Assembly (NCBI RefSeq): GCF_026651855.1
Contig: NZ_CP093280.1
Coordinates: forward strand, 2,830,001 to 2,894,000
Source: Pseudomonas silvicola
Lineage (GTDB): Bacteria; Pseudomonadota; Gammaproteobacteria; Pseudomonadales; Pseudomonadaceae
DNA: 64,000 nt
Direction of reading: 5' to 3'
In this document: positions 11,227-20,562 of the stretch, piece after piece
Numbering within the stretch: the first letter of the stretch is position 1
How the letters are laid out: the number at the start of each line of letters is the position of its first letter
Made by a program: the position numbers and the translations under genes
The notes under the pieces: generated by a model
What the model was told of the DNA's origin: nothing
What the model saw: only the letters and a program-made list of their open reading frames with translations
The model's database searches: none

Positions 11227-12423
11227 TCACAGGACAGCAACAATCGCCTTGATCACTCGGTCGATGTTGCTCTGGTTCAGTGCGGCCACGCAGATGCGGC
11301 CGGTGTCCAGGGCGTAGATGCCGAAGTCGCTGCGCAGGCGCTGGGCCTGTTCGGCGGTCAGGCCCGAGTAGGAGAACATGCCACGCTGCAGGCCCACGAA
11401 ACCGAAGTCACGGTTGGCGCCGGCGGCAGCCAGGCCTTCGACCATCTGGTTGCGCATGCCGCGAATGCGCAGGCGCATTTCGGCCAGTTCGGCTTCCCAT
11501 TGGGCGCGCAGTTCCGGGCTGTTGAGCACGGTAGCGACGATCATGGCGCCGTGGGTCGGCGGGTTGGAGTAGTTGGTGCGGATCACGCGCTTGACCTGGG
11601 AGAGGACGCGGGTGCTTTCTTCCTTCGATTCGGTGACGATCGACAGGGCGCCAACGCGCTCGCCGTACAGCGAGAACGACTTGGAGAACGAGCTGGAGAC
11701 GAAGAAGGTCAGGCCCGATTCGGCGAACAGGCGCACGGCGGCGGCGTCTTCGTCGATGCCATCACCAAAGCCCTGGTAGGCCATGTCCAGGAAGGGCACG
11801 TGGCCCTTGGCCTTGACTGTTTCCAGGACCTGTTTCCAGTCTTGCGGGGTCAGGTCCACGCCGGTCGGGTTGTGGCAGCAGGCATGCAGCACCACGATGG
11901 AACCGTTGGGCAGGGCGTTCAGGTCTTCGAACAGGCCGGTACGGTTCACGCCGTTGGTGGCGGCATCGTAGTAGCGGTAGTTCTGCACTGGGAAACCGGC
12001 CGTTTCGAACAGCGCGCGGTGGTTTTCCCAGCTCGGGTCGCTGATGGCCACGGTGGCGTCGGGCGAGAGCTGCTTGAGGAAGTCGGCACCGATTTTCAGT
12101 GCGCCAGTGCCACCAACGGCCTGCACGGTGACTACGCGGCCTTCGGCCAGCAGGGGCGACTGGGCGCCGAACAGCAGTTTCTGCACGGCCTGGTCGTACG
12201 CCGCGATGCCGTCGATCGGCAGGTAGCCACGGGCTGCGTGCTGGGCAACGCGGGCGGTCTCGGCTTCGACGACGGCGCGCAGCAGGGGAATTCGCCCCTC
12301 TTCGTTGCTGTAAACGCCTACGCCCAGGTTGATCTTGTCGGTACGGGTGTCAGCGTTGAAGGCTTCGTTGAGGCCCAGGATAGGATCGCGGGGTGCCAAT
12401 TCGACAGCGGAAAACAGGCTCAT
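11227..12423 (-). CDS. tyrB: Aromatic amino acid aminotransferase
   Basis: Class I PLP aminotransferase of the aspartate/tyrosine group, transferring amino groups between aromatic amino acids or aspartate and 2-oxo acids. The start MSLFSAVELAPRDPILGL is typical, so the ATG at 12423 is preferred over a longer frame. The PLP lysine is Lys248 in SSSFSKSFSLYGERVG. Also visible are the HACCHNPTGVDL motif and a C-terminal RICVAALN segment with the carboxylate-binding Arg. The length is 398 residues. It is divergent from uvrB, as in other pseudomonads. Sequence alone cannot separate tyrB from aspC activity. Confidence 0.9.
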   Translation of the reverse strand: MSLFSAVELAPRDPILGLNEAFNADTRTDKINLGVGVYSNEEGRIPLLRAVVEAETARVAQHAARGYLPIDGIAAYDQAVQKLLFGAQSPLLAEGRVVTVQAVGGTGALKIGADFLKQLSPDATVAISDPSWENHRALFETAGFPVQNYRYYDAATNGVNRTGLFEDLNALPNGSIVVLHACCHNPTGVDLTPQDWKQVLETVKAKGHVPFLDMAYQGFGDGIDEDAAAVRLFAESGLTFFVSSSFSKSFSLYGERVGALSIVTESKEESTRVLSQVKRVIRTNYSNPPTHGAMIVATVLNSPELRAQWEAELAEMRLRIRGMRNQMVEGLAAAGANRDFGFVGLQRGMFSYSGLTAEQAQRLRSDFGIYALDTGRICVAALNQSNIDRVIKAIVAVL

Positions 12424-12668
12424 TTTTACCGTAGCTCTGATTGGAGAGTGAGGGGGGTGCACAGCTCCAGACATGCACTAGAGCGGTGCACAAACGGGGA
12501 GTCAGTATAGAGATCCTTTCTGGGGCCTGCGACAGGTTGCTGCAGGTTTTCCCTGGCAAATGAGGTTTTTTTTCCGACCGTTAGTCATTTTCAAGTAGGC
12601 GCGGTCCAATAACCTTGTAGGCATCGTCTTGAAACCGGCGCAGCAAGGCCCTACTTCAGGTATAAGTA

Positions 12669-12684
12669 CTGTCTATAAATACAG
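12669..12684. promoter_or_regulatory. LexA (SOS) box upstream of uvrB
   Basis: The 16 bases match CTGT-N8-ACAG exactly, with an AT-rich centre that includes TATAAAT, so the site overlaps a likely -10. It lies 68 bp before the uvrB start. The rest of the 328-bp gap between the aminotransferase and uvrB shows only a T-rich patch near 12560 and no gene. Confidence 0.7.
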
Positions 12685-12751
12685 GCGTGATTTCGTCCTG
12701 TGATCGTTTACGTCCGCAGGCTTCATCTGGCGGATGACCAAGAGGTTCGTC

Positions 12752-14767
12752 ATGTCCGAGTTCCAGCTCGTCACCCGTTTCCAGCCCGCCGGCGACCAGC
12801 CGGAAGCCATTCGCCAGATGGTCGAAGGTATCGAGGCCGGCCTCGCGCACCAGACTCTGCTGGGCGTGACTGGCTCGGGCAAGACCTTCAGCATCGCCAA
12901 CGTGATCAGCCAGGTGCAGCGCCCGACGCTGGTGCTGGCACCGAACAAGACGTTGGCCGCGCAGCTGTATGGCGAGTTCAAGGCGTTCTTTCCCAATAAC
13001 GCCGTGGAATACTTCGTTTCCTACTACGACTACTACCAGCCCGAGGCTTACGTGCCGTCGTCGGACACCTTCATCGAGAAGGATGCATCCATCAACGACC
13101 ACATCGAGCAGATGCGGCTGTCGGCGACCAAGGCGTTGCTGGAGCGCAAGGACGCCATCATCGTCACCACCGTGTCGTGCATCTACGGCCTGGGCAGTCC
13201 AGAGACTTACCTGAAAATGGTCCTGCACGTCGACCGGGGCGACAAGCTTGACCAGCGCGCGCTGCTGCGCCGCCTGGCCGATCTGCAGTACACCCGCAAC
13301 GAGATGGATTTCGCCCGTGCGACGTTCCGTGTGCGCGGTGACGTGATCGATGTGTACCCGGCCGAATCGGACCTGGAAGCCATCCGCATCGAGCTGTTCG
13401 ACGATGAAGTGGAGAGCCTGTCGGCCTTCGACCCGTTGACCGGCGAAGTCATCCGCAAGCTGCCGCGTTTTACCTTTTACCCCAAGAGCCACTACGTGAC
13501 GCCCCGGGAAACCCTGCTGGACGCCATCGAGGGCATCAAGGTGGAGTTGCAGGAGCGCCTGGAGTACCTGCGTGGCAAGGACAAGCTGGTAGAGGCCCAG
13601 CGCCTGGAGCAGCGCACCCGCTTCGACCTGGAGATGATCCTGGAGCTGGGTTACTGCAACGGTATCGAAAACTACTCCCGCTACCTGTCGGGCCGCCCAG
13701 CGGGTGCACCGCCGCCGACGCTGTACGATTACCTGCCGCCCGACGCGCTGCTGGTGATCGATGAATCCCACGTCAGCGTTCCCCAGGTCGGCGCCATGTA
13801 CAAAGGCGACCGCTCGCGCAAGGAGACCCTGGTGGAATACGGCTTCCGGCTGCCTTCGGCGCTGGATAACCGGCCCATGCGCTTCGACGAATGGGAAAGT
13901 GTCAGCCCGCAGACCATCTTCGTGTCGGCCACGCCCGGCCCGTACGAAGAAGAGCACGCGGGCCGGGTGATCGAGCAGGTCGTGCGACCTACCGGCCTGG
14001 TGGACCCACAGGTGGAAGTGCGCCCGGCCCTGACCCAGGTGGACGACCTGCTGTCGGAGATCCGCAAGCAGGTGGCCAAGGAGGAGCGGGTACTGGTCAC
14101 GGTGCTGACCAAGCGCATGGCCGAAGACTTGACCGACTACCTGGCCGACCACGACGTCAAGGTACGCTACCTGCATTCGGACATCGATACCGTGGAGCGC
14201 GTGGAGATCATCCGCGACCTGCGCCTGGGCACCTTCGACGTACTCGTAGGTATCAACCTGCTGCGTGAGGGCCTGGACATGCCCGAAGTGTCGCTGGTGA
14301 CCATTCTGGATGCCGATAAGGAAGGCTTCCTGCGTTCCGAGCGCTCGCTGATCCAGACCATTGGCCGGGCTGCGCGCAACCTGAATGGCCGGGCGATTCT
14401 GTATGCCGACCGCATGACCGGTTCCATGGAGCGGGCCATCGGTGAGACCGAGCGGCGCCGCGAGAAACAGGTGGCGTTCAACGAGGCCAACGGCATTACC
14501 CCGCAGGGGGTGTTCAAGGACGTCGCCGACATCATGGAAGGCGCCACCGTGCCGGGTTCGCGCAGCAAGAAGCGCAAGGGCATGGCCAAGGCCGCCGAGG
14601 AAAACGCCAAGTACGAAAACGAACTGCGGTCGCCGAGCGAGATCACCAAGCGTATTCGCCAGTTGGAAGAGAAGATGTACCAGTTGGCCCGCGACCTGGA
14701 GTTCGAGGCAGCGGCGCAGATGCGCGACGAAATCGCCAAGTTGCGTGAGCGGTTGCTGAGCGTCTGA
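12752..14767 (+). CDS. uvrB: Excinuclease ABC subunit B
   Basis: UvrB is the damage-verifying helicase-like subunit of nucleotide excision repair, loaded by UvrA and cut with UvrC. Walker A GVTGSGKT is at residues 38-45. The beta-hairpin region [20 protein letters not shown] follows, then DESHV, helicase motif [11 protein letters not shown], and a C-terminal UVR domain ([20 protein letters not shown]). The ATG at 12752 gives 671 residues, the usual length; an in-frame ATG at 12734 would add six residues. A LexA box upstream suggests SOS control. Confidence 0.96.
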   Translation: MSEFQLVTRFQPAGDQPEAIRQMVEGIEAGLAHQTLLGVTGSGKTFSIANVISQVQRPTLVLAPNKTLAAQLYGEFKAFFPNNAVEYFVSYYDYYQPEAYVPSSDTFIEKDASINDHIEQMRLSATKALLERKDAIIVTTVSCIYGLGSPETYLKMVLHVDRGDKLDQRALLRRLADLQYTRNEMDFARATFRVRGDVIDVYPAESDLEAIRIELFDDEVESLSAFDPLTGEVIRKLPRFTFYPKSHYVTPRETLLDAIEGIKVELQERLEYLRGKDKLVEAQRLEQRTRFDLEMILELGYCNGIENYSRYLSGRPAGAPPPTLYDYLPPDALLVIDESHVSVPQVGAMYKGDRSRKETLVEYGFRLPSALDNRPMRFDEWESVSPQTIFVSATPGPYEEEHAGRVIEQVVRPTGLVDPQVEVRPALTQVDDLLSEIRKQVAKEERVLVTVLTKRMAEDLTDYLADHDVKVRYLHSDIDTVERVEIIRDLRLGTFDVLVGINLLREGLDMPEVSLVTILDADKEGFLRSERSLIQTIGRAARNLNGRAILYADRMTGSMERAIGETERRREKQVAFNEANGITPQGVFKDVADIMEGATVPGSRSKKRKGMAKAAEENAKYENELRSPSEITKRIRQLEEKMYQLARDLEFEAAAQMRDEIAKLRERLLSV

Positions 14768-14777
14768 CGAACCGCAG

Positions 14778-15714
14778 CGCCCGGTCCCACACGGTTGATG
14801 CCGCGTGCGGGTTTCGCGGTAGGACCGGGCGAAGCCCGGGAAGGCCACGCCGCGTTCTCCCTGACGCACCGCGGCGCCCGTTTCCCGAGCTGTCGCCCGG
14901 TCCCACAGGGTGGCGGCGGTTGGAATTACCTTGTGGGACCGGGCGAAGCTCGGGAAGGCCACGCCGCGTTCTCCCTGACGCACCGCGGCGCCCGCTTCCC
15001 GAGCTGTCGCCCGGTCCCACAGAGGATGGCGGCGGTGGTGGGAATTACCTTGTGGGACCGGGCGAAGCTCGGGAAGGCCACGCCGCGTTCCGCCTGACGC
15101 ACCGCGGCGCCCGGTTCCCGAGCTGTCGCCCGGTCCTACCGAGGATGGCGGCGGTGGTGGAAATTATCTTGTGGGACCGGGCGAAGCTCGGGAAGGCCGC
15201 GCCGCGTTCTCCCTGACGCACCGCGGCGCCCGCTTCCCGAGCTGTCGCCCGGTCCTACCGAGGATGGCGGCGGTGGTGGGAATTATCTTGTGGGACCGGG
15301 CGAAGCTCGGGAAGGCCACGCCGCGTTCTCCCTGACGCACCGCGGCGCCCGCTTCCCGAGCTGTCGCCCGGTCCTACCGAGGATGGCGGCGGCGGTTGGA
15401 ATTACCTTGTGGGACCGGGCGAAGCTCGGGAAGGCCGCGCCGCGTTCTCCCTGACGCACCGCGGCGCCCGCTTCCCGAGCTGTCGCCCGGTCCTACCGAG
15501 GATGGCGGCGGTGGTGGGAATTACCTTGTGGGACCGGGCGAAGCTCGGGAAGGCCGCGCCGCGTTCTCCCTGACGCACCGCGGCGCCCGCTTCCCGAGCT
15601 GTCGCCCGGTCCTACCGAGGATGGCGGCGGCGGTTGGAATTACCTTGTGGGACCGGGCGAAGCCCGGGAAGGCCGCGCCGCGTTCCACCTGACGCACCAC
15701 AGCGCCCGGTCCTC
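14778..15714. repeat. Tandem array of REP-like palindromes, 119-bp period
   Basis: This 0.94-kb gene-free stretch holds eight copies of a palindromic unit. The TGGGACCGGGCGAAG core (TAGGACCGGGCGAAG in the first copy) starts at 14820, 14934, 15053, 15172, 15291, 15410, 15529 and 15648. The first step is 114 bp and the other six are exactly 119 bp. Each unit has two inverted REP-like arms (GGACCGGGCGAAGCTCGGGA and, reversed, GGACCGGGCGACAGCTCGGG) around an inner CGCCGCG/CGCGGCG stem, then a GGCGGCGG-rich linker. The end copies carry GAAGCCCGGG instead of GAAGCTCGGG, and the last is cut short. The frames open through it are a by-product of the period. Confidence 0.95.
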
Positions 15715-15727
15715 ACGGTACAGCGAC

Positions 15728-16045
15728 TCAGCCGCCAGGCGTGATATCGCGCTCCAGCGGCGCCGGGCTGGGGTCGAAGCCTTGCGGGTACTTTCCCTTC
15801 AGGTTCCACGCAAACGCGATGATCTCGGCAATGGTGCGGTACAGCGCCTCCGGAATGCTGTCGCCCAGCTCCAGCCGAGCCAGCAGTTTCACCAGCTCGG
15901 CATTTTCATAGATAGGCACTTCGTGTTCACGGGCCATGGCCAGGATGGCTTCGGCCAGTTCGTCATCGCCCTTGGCGCTCAACGTCGGGGCCTGCTGGCC
16001 GTCGTAGGTCAGGGCGATGGCTTGGCGGGGGGCTTTGTCGGTCAT
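15728..16045 (-). CDS. FlhB C-terminal-domain-like protein
   Basis: Protein of 105 residues resembling only the cytoplasmic C-terminal domain of the flagellar/type III export switch FlhB/YscU: AIALTYDGQQAPTLSAKG, AREHEVPIYENAELVKLL and IPEALYRTIAEIIAF. It has no membrane helices, and the self-cleaving NPTH motif is not present; the domain starts just after where it would be. Its ATG overlaps the stop of the FliK-like gene by 4 bp, so the two are co-translated. In flagella, FliK and FlhB-C act together to switch substrate class. What this stand-alone pair does is unknown. Confidence 0.85.
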   Translation of the reverse strand: MTDKAPRQAIALTYDGQQAPTLSAKGDDELAEAILAMAREHEVPIYENAELVKLLARLELGDSIPEALYRTIAEIIAFAWNLKGKYPQGFDPSPAPLERDITPGG

Positions 16046-17598
16046 GCGGTTTCATCCACCCAGCGTTGCTCCAACTGCGTGCGTGGCCCCTGGGGCGGCG
16101 TGCCTTGCTTGCATTGCAGGTCGGTGACCTCCAGGCCCTGGGCCAGCAGGCGCTGGCGCAGGCTGTCGAGCTGGCTGTCGATCAGCCGCGCGGTGTGCGG
16201 CCATTCGGCCCACAACTGGCCGCTGAGGCTGCCGCGCAGCAGTTGTGCCTGAATTTGCAGCGGCCCCAGCGGGTCGAGGTCGAATGCCAGTTCCACCCGC
16301 CAGAGTGGGTCCCGTTGCTCCGGGGTTGGCGGATTCTGTTCCTTGGGTTCGTCTTCGCGCTGCACCCTTACCTGCAAGGGCACGATGTCCTGCTGGTTGC
16401 GCATGGGAATTTCCAGCTGCCAGGTGGTGAGGAGCTTGCCGTCCTCACTCATGCCGCTCTGTTCCAGGCTCGACAATTGGTGGCTCTGCAGGCGCGATAC
16501 CGCCGCCGACGCCAGGCGCAGCAGTTGCTGCAAGTCGTTGTCGCCGTCCAGGCCGCCCAGCAGCCGCGAGGGCAGCGGAAAGTTGCTGGGGGCCGGCTTC
16601 TCACCCACCTGGCCCAAGGTGCCCAGGGCGCTGCGCACGTAACCTGGCAGGGCGCTGGCCAGGGCCTTGGCGGCCTCGGCAGGGTTGAAGGGGGCGCTGC
16701 CAGGCAGGTTTGGCAGAATTTGCGCCACCAGGCGCAACAGGCTGCTTTTCAAATCATCGGGCAGCGCGCCGGCCTGGGGCGTCAACAGTTGGGCCTCCAT
16801 GAACAGGCCGCTGGCATTCAGCGCCTGGGCCACGCCGCGCGCGTCGGTCAGTTGGCGTATGTCCGGCAGGCTGGCCAGCAGGCGGTTGGCACTGGCGCGC
16901 AAGTCATCACCCACGTCGCTGCTGTCTCCCAGGTTCTGCAGGGCCGCCAGCAAGCCTTCCAGGGAACCCTGGCGGCTTTGCTGGCTCTGCAACTGCTGGT
17001 TCACGGCCAACTGTTCCAGGCGGCCACTCAAGGGTACGAAGTTCAGGCTCTGGGCGCCCTGGACCTGGGCGCTGAGCAGGCTGCCGACCCTTAACGGGCC
17101 CGGGCTGTCGATTTCCAGGGTGCTGCCAGCCATGGCGGTGTTCAGCAGGGTCACCAGCGAACGGTAGCTGGCGCCCTGGTTCACCAGCTCACTGCTCAGC
17201 ACCTTGCCTTGTACCAACGTGCCCACGGGCAATTGGCGCGTATCCAGTTGAGTGAGGGTGGCCACGGCGTTGGCTTTGGCCTGTTGCACCGCGACACCGA
17301 CGGTGCCCGAAGGCAGTTGCGTGAGCGTCACCTGGGTGCCCTGGGGCAGGGCCAGTTTGCTGCTGGCCACCACCGTGGCCTGTTCGCCGCTGGCGGTGGT
17401 CAGGGCCAGCACCACCTGGAAGGGCTGCCCTGGCCCGCCGGCCTTGCTCGACAGCACGTGCCCCGAGGCGCTGTCCCCCACGTTCAGCAGACCTTCCAGC
17501 GAGGTCAGCAGCTTGAGCGTATCCGCGCCGCTGGCCGCGGGGCGCAGCGCGGCCGGCGTGGGCTGCAGGGTAGAGACGCTGGTGATGTCAGGGGTCAT
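16042..17598 (-). CDS. FliK-like hook-length-control domain protein
   Basis: About 518 residues. The C-terminal 130 residues match the Flg_hook/FliK_C domain: DPLWRVELAFDLDPLGPLQI, GQLWAEWPHTARLIDSQLDS and LRQRLLAQGLEV. The long N-terminal part is Leu/Gln/Ala-rich and of low conservation, as in FliK. The start is uncertain: ATG 17598 is used here, and ATG 17622 would add eight residues; neither has a strong ribosome site. It is paired with the FlhB-C-like gene and divergent from ccmA, with no other flagellar genes nearby. It is probably a second FliK-type protein rather than the flagellar-operon copy. Confidence 0.8.
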   Translation of the reverse strand: MTPDITSVSTLQPTPAALRPAASGADTLKLLTSLEGLLNVGDSASGHVLSSKAGGPGQPFQVVLALTTASGEQATVVASSKLALPQGTQVTLTQLPSGTVGVAVQQAKANAVATLTQLDTRQLPVGTLVQGKVLSSELVNQGASYRSLVTLLNTAMAGSTLEIDSPGPLRVGSLLSAQVQGAQSLNFVPLSGRLEQLAVNQQLQSQQSRQGSLEGLLAALQNLGDSSDVGDDLRASANRLLASLPDIRQLTDARGVAQALNASGLFMEAQLLTPQAGALPDDLKSSLLRLVAQILPNLPGSAPFNPAEAAKALASALPGYVRSALGTLGQVGEKPAPSNFPLPSRLLGGLDGDNDLQQLLRLASAAVSRLQSHQLSSLEQSGMSEDGKLLTTWQLEIPMRNQQDIVPLQVRVQREDEPKEQNPPTPEQRDPLWRVELAFDLDPLGPLQIQAQLLRGSLSGQLWAEWPHTARLIDSQLDSLRQRLLAQGLEVTDLQCKQGTPPQGPRTQLEQRWVDETA

Positions 17599-17644
17599 GA
17601 ACGGGCCTGTGGAAATTGCCATGATGGCAACGGGAGTCGGTATG

Positions 17645-17650
17645 TATAAT
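17645..17650 (+). promoter_or_regulatory. Possible -10 element for the ccm operon
   Basis: A perfect TATAAT stands 147 bp before the ccmA start in the divergent gap between the FliK-like gene and ccmA. No convincing -35 lies 16-18 bp upstream (TTGCCA is 23 bp away), so this is only a candidate. Confidence 0.3.
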
Positions 17651-17796
17651 GCCGCACCAACTTTATCAAAACTCGTATACAGAGTGGGCAGGCCTGCAAC
17701 CGCTGCAAGACGTACGCCATTGCCAGCATAACGGCAAACCGCGCGTCGACTTGAGCCGTCGTCGCTACCCTTCATCCGAATGATTAAGGCCTTCGA

Positions 17797-18429
17797 TTGA
17801 CTCCTCATCTCCAAGCCCAGGCGCTGGCGTGCGAGCGTGACTGGCGGATGCTGTTCGAGCAGCTCGACGTGAGTGTGCGCCCTGGCGACATGCTGCAGGT
17901 CAGTGGCCCCAATGGCAGTGGCAAGACCAGCCTGCTGCGCTTGCTGGCCGGGCTGATGCAGCCTACCGTCGGCCAGGTGCTGCTGGGCGGCCAGCCGCTG
18001 GCGGGGCAGGGCACGGCGCTGGCGCGCATGCTCCTGTGGATCGGCCACGCGGCGGGTATCAAGGATGTGCTCACCGCCGAGGAAAATCTCACCTGGCTGT
18101 GCGCCTTGCACCAGCCGGCTTCGCGGGAGGCGATCTGGCAGGCACTGGCGGCAGTCGGCCTGCACGGTTTCGAAGACGTCCCTTGCCATACCTTGTCGGC
18201 CGGCCAGCAGCGTCGGGTGGCCCTGGCGCGGCTGTACCTGCCGGCGCCCCCCTTGTGGGTTCTCGACGAACCGTTCACCGCGCTGGACAAGCATGGCGTG
18301 GCGCAACTGGAAAGCCACCTGGCGGCCCATTGCGAAAACGGCGGCATGGTAGTGCTCACGACCCACCATGCACTGACCACGATGCCTTCCGGCTACCGTG
18401 AACTGGACCTGGCGCGGTGGGCGGCATGA
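17797..18429 (+). CDS. ccmA: Heme exporter ATP-binding protein CcmA
   Basis: ATPase of the CcmABCD complex, which releases holo-CcmE from CcmC in cytochrome c maturation. Walker [10 protein letters not shown], the ABC signature LSAGQQRR and Walker B LWVLDEPF are all present. The length is 210 residues. The start appears to be TTG at 17797, with TTAAGGC upstream; no ATG fits before the conserved [14 protein letters not shown]. The stop overlaps ccmB by 4 bp. Confidence 0.95.
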   Translation: MTPHLQAQALACERDWRMLFEQLDVSVRPGDMLQVSGPNGSGKTSLLRLLAGLMQPTVGQVLLGGQPLAGQGTALARMLLWIGHAAGIKDVLTAEENLTWLCALHQPASREAIWQALAAVGLHGFEDVPCHTLSAGQQRRVALARLYLPAPPLWVLDEPFTALDKHGVAQLESHLAAHCENGGMVVLTTHHALTTMPSGYRELDLARWAA

Positions 18430-19097
18430 GCGGCGTTTTCACCACCCTGATCAAGCGCGAAGCGCGATTGCTGGTACGCCGCCCCGCCGAGCTGGCCAAT
18501 CCACTGGTATTCTTTGCCATCGTCATCGCCCTTTTCCCCCTGGCGGTCGGCCCCGAGGCGCAATTGCTGCGGACCTTGTCGCCGGGGCTGGTGTGGGTGG
18601 CGGCGCTGTTGTCGGTGCTGCTGTCCCTGGACGGCCTGTTTCGCAGCGATTTCGAAGACGGCTCCCTGGAACAGTGGGTGCTGTCCCCGCACCCGTTGCC
18701 CTTGCTGGTGCTGGCCAAGGTACTGGCGCACTGGTCGTTTTCCGGCCTGTCGCTGGTGCTGCTATCGCCCTTGCTGGCGCTGATGCTGGGCTTGCCCGTG
18801 GGGTGCCTGCCGGTGCTGCTGGCGTCGCTGTTGCTGGGCACGCCGGTGCTCAGCCTGTTGGGCGCGGTGGGCGCGGCCCTGACCGTGGGGCTCAAGCGCG
18901 GCGGCCTGTTGCTGGCGCTGGTGATACTGCCGTTGTACATACCGGTGTTGATTCTCGGCAGCGGCGCCCTGCAGGCCGCCCTGCAAGGCATGCCGACCGC
19001 CGGCTACCTGTTGTGGCTGGGTAGCCTGACCGCGCTTGCGGTCACCCTGACACCCTTTGCGATAGCCGCTGGCCTGAAGATCAGTGTCGGCGAATAA
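18426..19097 (+). CDS. ccmB: Heme exporter membrane protein CcmB
   Basis: Inner-membrane subunit of CcmABCD, 223 residues with about six membrane helices and the N-terminal segment [20 protein letters not shown] that is typical of CcmB. The ATG overlaps ccmA by 4 bp. It works with CcmA in ATP-driven release of heme-loaded CcmE to the periplasm; transport of free heme itself is not established for the family. Confidence 0.95.
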   Translation: MSGVFTTLIKREARLLVRRPAELANPLVFFAIVIALFPLAVGPEAQLLRTLSPGLVWVAALLSVLLSLDGLFRSDFEDGSLEQWVLSPHPLPLLVLAKVLAHWSFSGLSLVLLSPLLALMLGLPVGCLPVLLASLLLGTPVLSLLGAVGAALTVGLKRGGLLLALVILPLYIPVLILGSGALQAALQGMPTAGYLLWLGSLTALAVTLTPFAIAAGLKISVGE

Positions 19098-19144
19098 TGA
19101 GGCCAGCCCCCATGAGGGCTGGCGATGATTCAGGATGTACCGTG

Positions 19145-19921
19145 ATGAATAGCAACGTGATCAGTTGGACGTGGTTTCACAAGCTCGGCTCACCGAAGTG
19201 GTTCTATGGCATCAGCGGCCGCCTGCTGCCCTGGCTTGGCATCGCCGCTGCGCTGTTGCTGACCGTGGGCGTGGTCTGGGGCCTGGCGTTCGCACCGCCG
19301 GACTACCAGCAGGGCAATAGCTTCCGCATCATCTATATCCATGTACCGGCGGCCATGCTGGCCCAGTCATGCTACGTGATGATCGCCGTCGCCGGCCTGG
19401 TAGGCCTGGTGTGGAAAATGAAGATCGCCGACATCGCCTTGCAGTGCGGCGCGCGCATCGGGGCGTGGATGACCGCCCTGGCGCTGCTCACCGGCTCCAT
19501 CTGGGGCAAACCGACCTGGGGCACGTTCTGGGTGTGGGACGCTCGCCTGACCTCGATGCTGATTCTGCTGTTCCTCTACGTAGGCCTGATTGCCCTGGGC
19601 CATGCCATCACCAACCGTGACAGCGCCGCCAAGGCCTGCGCAGTGCTGGCGCTGGTGGGCGTGGTGAACATCCCGATCATCAAGTACTCGGTGCAGTGGT
19701 GGAGCACCCTGCACCAGGGCGCTACCTTCAGCCTCACGGAAAAACCGGCCATGCCGGCCGAAATGTGGCTGCCGCTGGTGTTCACCGCTTTGGGTTTCTA
19801 CTGTTTCTTCGGCACCGTGCTGCTGATGCGCATGCGCCTGGAAGTGCTCAAGCGTGAAGCCCGCAGCAGTTGGGCCAAGGCCGAAGTGGCCCAGGCGCTG
19901 GGCCGGGAGGCTGGCGCATGA
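19145..19921 (+). CDS. ccmC: Heme-handling protein CcmC
   Basis: Inner-membrane protein of 258 residues that binds heme at the periplasmic face and passes it to CcmE. The tryptophan-rich WWD-type motif is visible as [17 protein letters not shown], between helices with conserved His ([10 protein letters not shown] and later WWSTLHQGA). The ATG at 19145 is preferred; an adjacent GTG is one codon upstream. It lies 47 bp after ccmB and overlaps ccmD by 4 bp. Confidence 0.96.
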   Translation: MNSNVISWTWFHKLGSPKWFYGISGRLLPWLGIAAALLLTVGVVWGLAFAPPDYQQGNSFRIIYIHVPAAMLAQSCYVMIAVAGLVGLVWKMKIADIALQCGARIGAWMTALALLTGSIWGKPTWGTFWVWDARLTSMLILLFLYVGLIALGHAITNRDSAAKACAVLALVGVVNIPIIKYSVQWWSTLHQGATFSLTEKPAMPAEMWLPLVFTALGFYCFFGTVLLMRMRLEVLKREARSSWAKAEVAQALGREAGA

Positions 19922-20094
19922 ATTTCGCTTCATTCGGTGATTTCATCGCCATGGGCCATCATGGCGCTTACGTCTGGTCGGCCTACGGCATCTGCCTGGT
20001 GGTGCTGGTGAACAATATCGCCGCGCCGCTGCTGGCCCGTCGACGCTATCTGCAGGAAGAGGCGCGCCGTCTGCGCCGGGAGAAAGGCAAGTGA
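19918..20094 (+). CDS. ccmD: Heme exporter protein CcmD
   Basis: A small one-helix membrane protein of 58 residues that stabilises the CcmC-CcmE interaction. [13 protein letters not shown] near the N-terminus is the conserved CcmD signature, and a basic tail ([18 protein letters not shown]) follows the helix. It overlaps both ccmC and ccmE by 4 bp. Confidence 0.94.
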   Translation: MNFASFGDFIAMGHHGAYVWSAYGICLVVLVNNIAAPLLARRRYLQEEARRLRREKGK

Positions 20095-20558
20095 ATCCGC
20101 TGCGCAAGAAACGTCTGTTGATCATCGTCGGCCTGCTGGCCGGCCTGGGCGTGGCCGTCGGCCTGGCGCTGAGCGCGCTTCAGGAAAACATCAACCTGTT
20201 CTACACCCCCACCCAGATCGCCAACGGCGAAGCCCCGCCCGGCACCCGCATCCGCGCTGGCGGCATGGTGGAGAAGGGCTCGCTGGTGCGCTCGGCCGAC
20301 TCGCTGGACGTACGCTTCGTGGTCACCGACTTCAACAAGAACGTGACCATCACTTACCGCGGCATTCTTCCGGACCTGTTCCGCGAGGGCCAGGGCATCG
20401 TCGCCCTCGGCAAGCTCAATGCCGATGGCGTGGTGGTGGCTGACCAGATCCTGGCCAAGCACGACGAGAAATACATGCCGCCCGAGGTCACCAAGGCCCT
20501 CAAGGACAGCGGCCAGTCCGCGTCCGGTACCGGGCCCGCGCCCCTCAAGGAAGGTTGA
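20091..20558 (+). CDS. ccmE: Heme chaperone CcmE
   Basis: Periplasmic heme chaperone anchored by an N-terminal helix (about residues 8-29). The beta-barrel motifs [14 protein letters not shown] and VTYRG-like [18 protein letters not shown] are clear. The covalent heme-binding His124 lies in [12 protein letters not shown]. The length is 155 residues with a GTG start overlapping ccmD. It carries heme from CcmC to the CcmF/H ligation complex. Confidence 0.96.
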   Translation: MNPLRKKRLLIIVGLLAGLGVAVGLALSALQENINLFYTPTQIANGEAPPGTRIRAGGMVEKGSLVRSADSLDVRFVVTDFNKNVTITYRGILPDLFREGQGIVALGKLNADGVVVADQILAKHDEKYMPPEVTKALKDSGQSASGTGPAPLKEG

Positions 20559-20562
20559 AGCA

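Noticed and set aside
14795-15692. Open frames of about 100 codons through the repeat array
   Set aside because: They repeat with the 119-bp unit (three units make a multiple of three), have no ribosome sites, and change frame between units. They reflect the palindromes, not coding.
14778-15714. CRISPR array
   Set aside because: The repeated unit is 119 bp with nearly invariant linkers and no unique spacers, and no cas genes are present.
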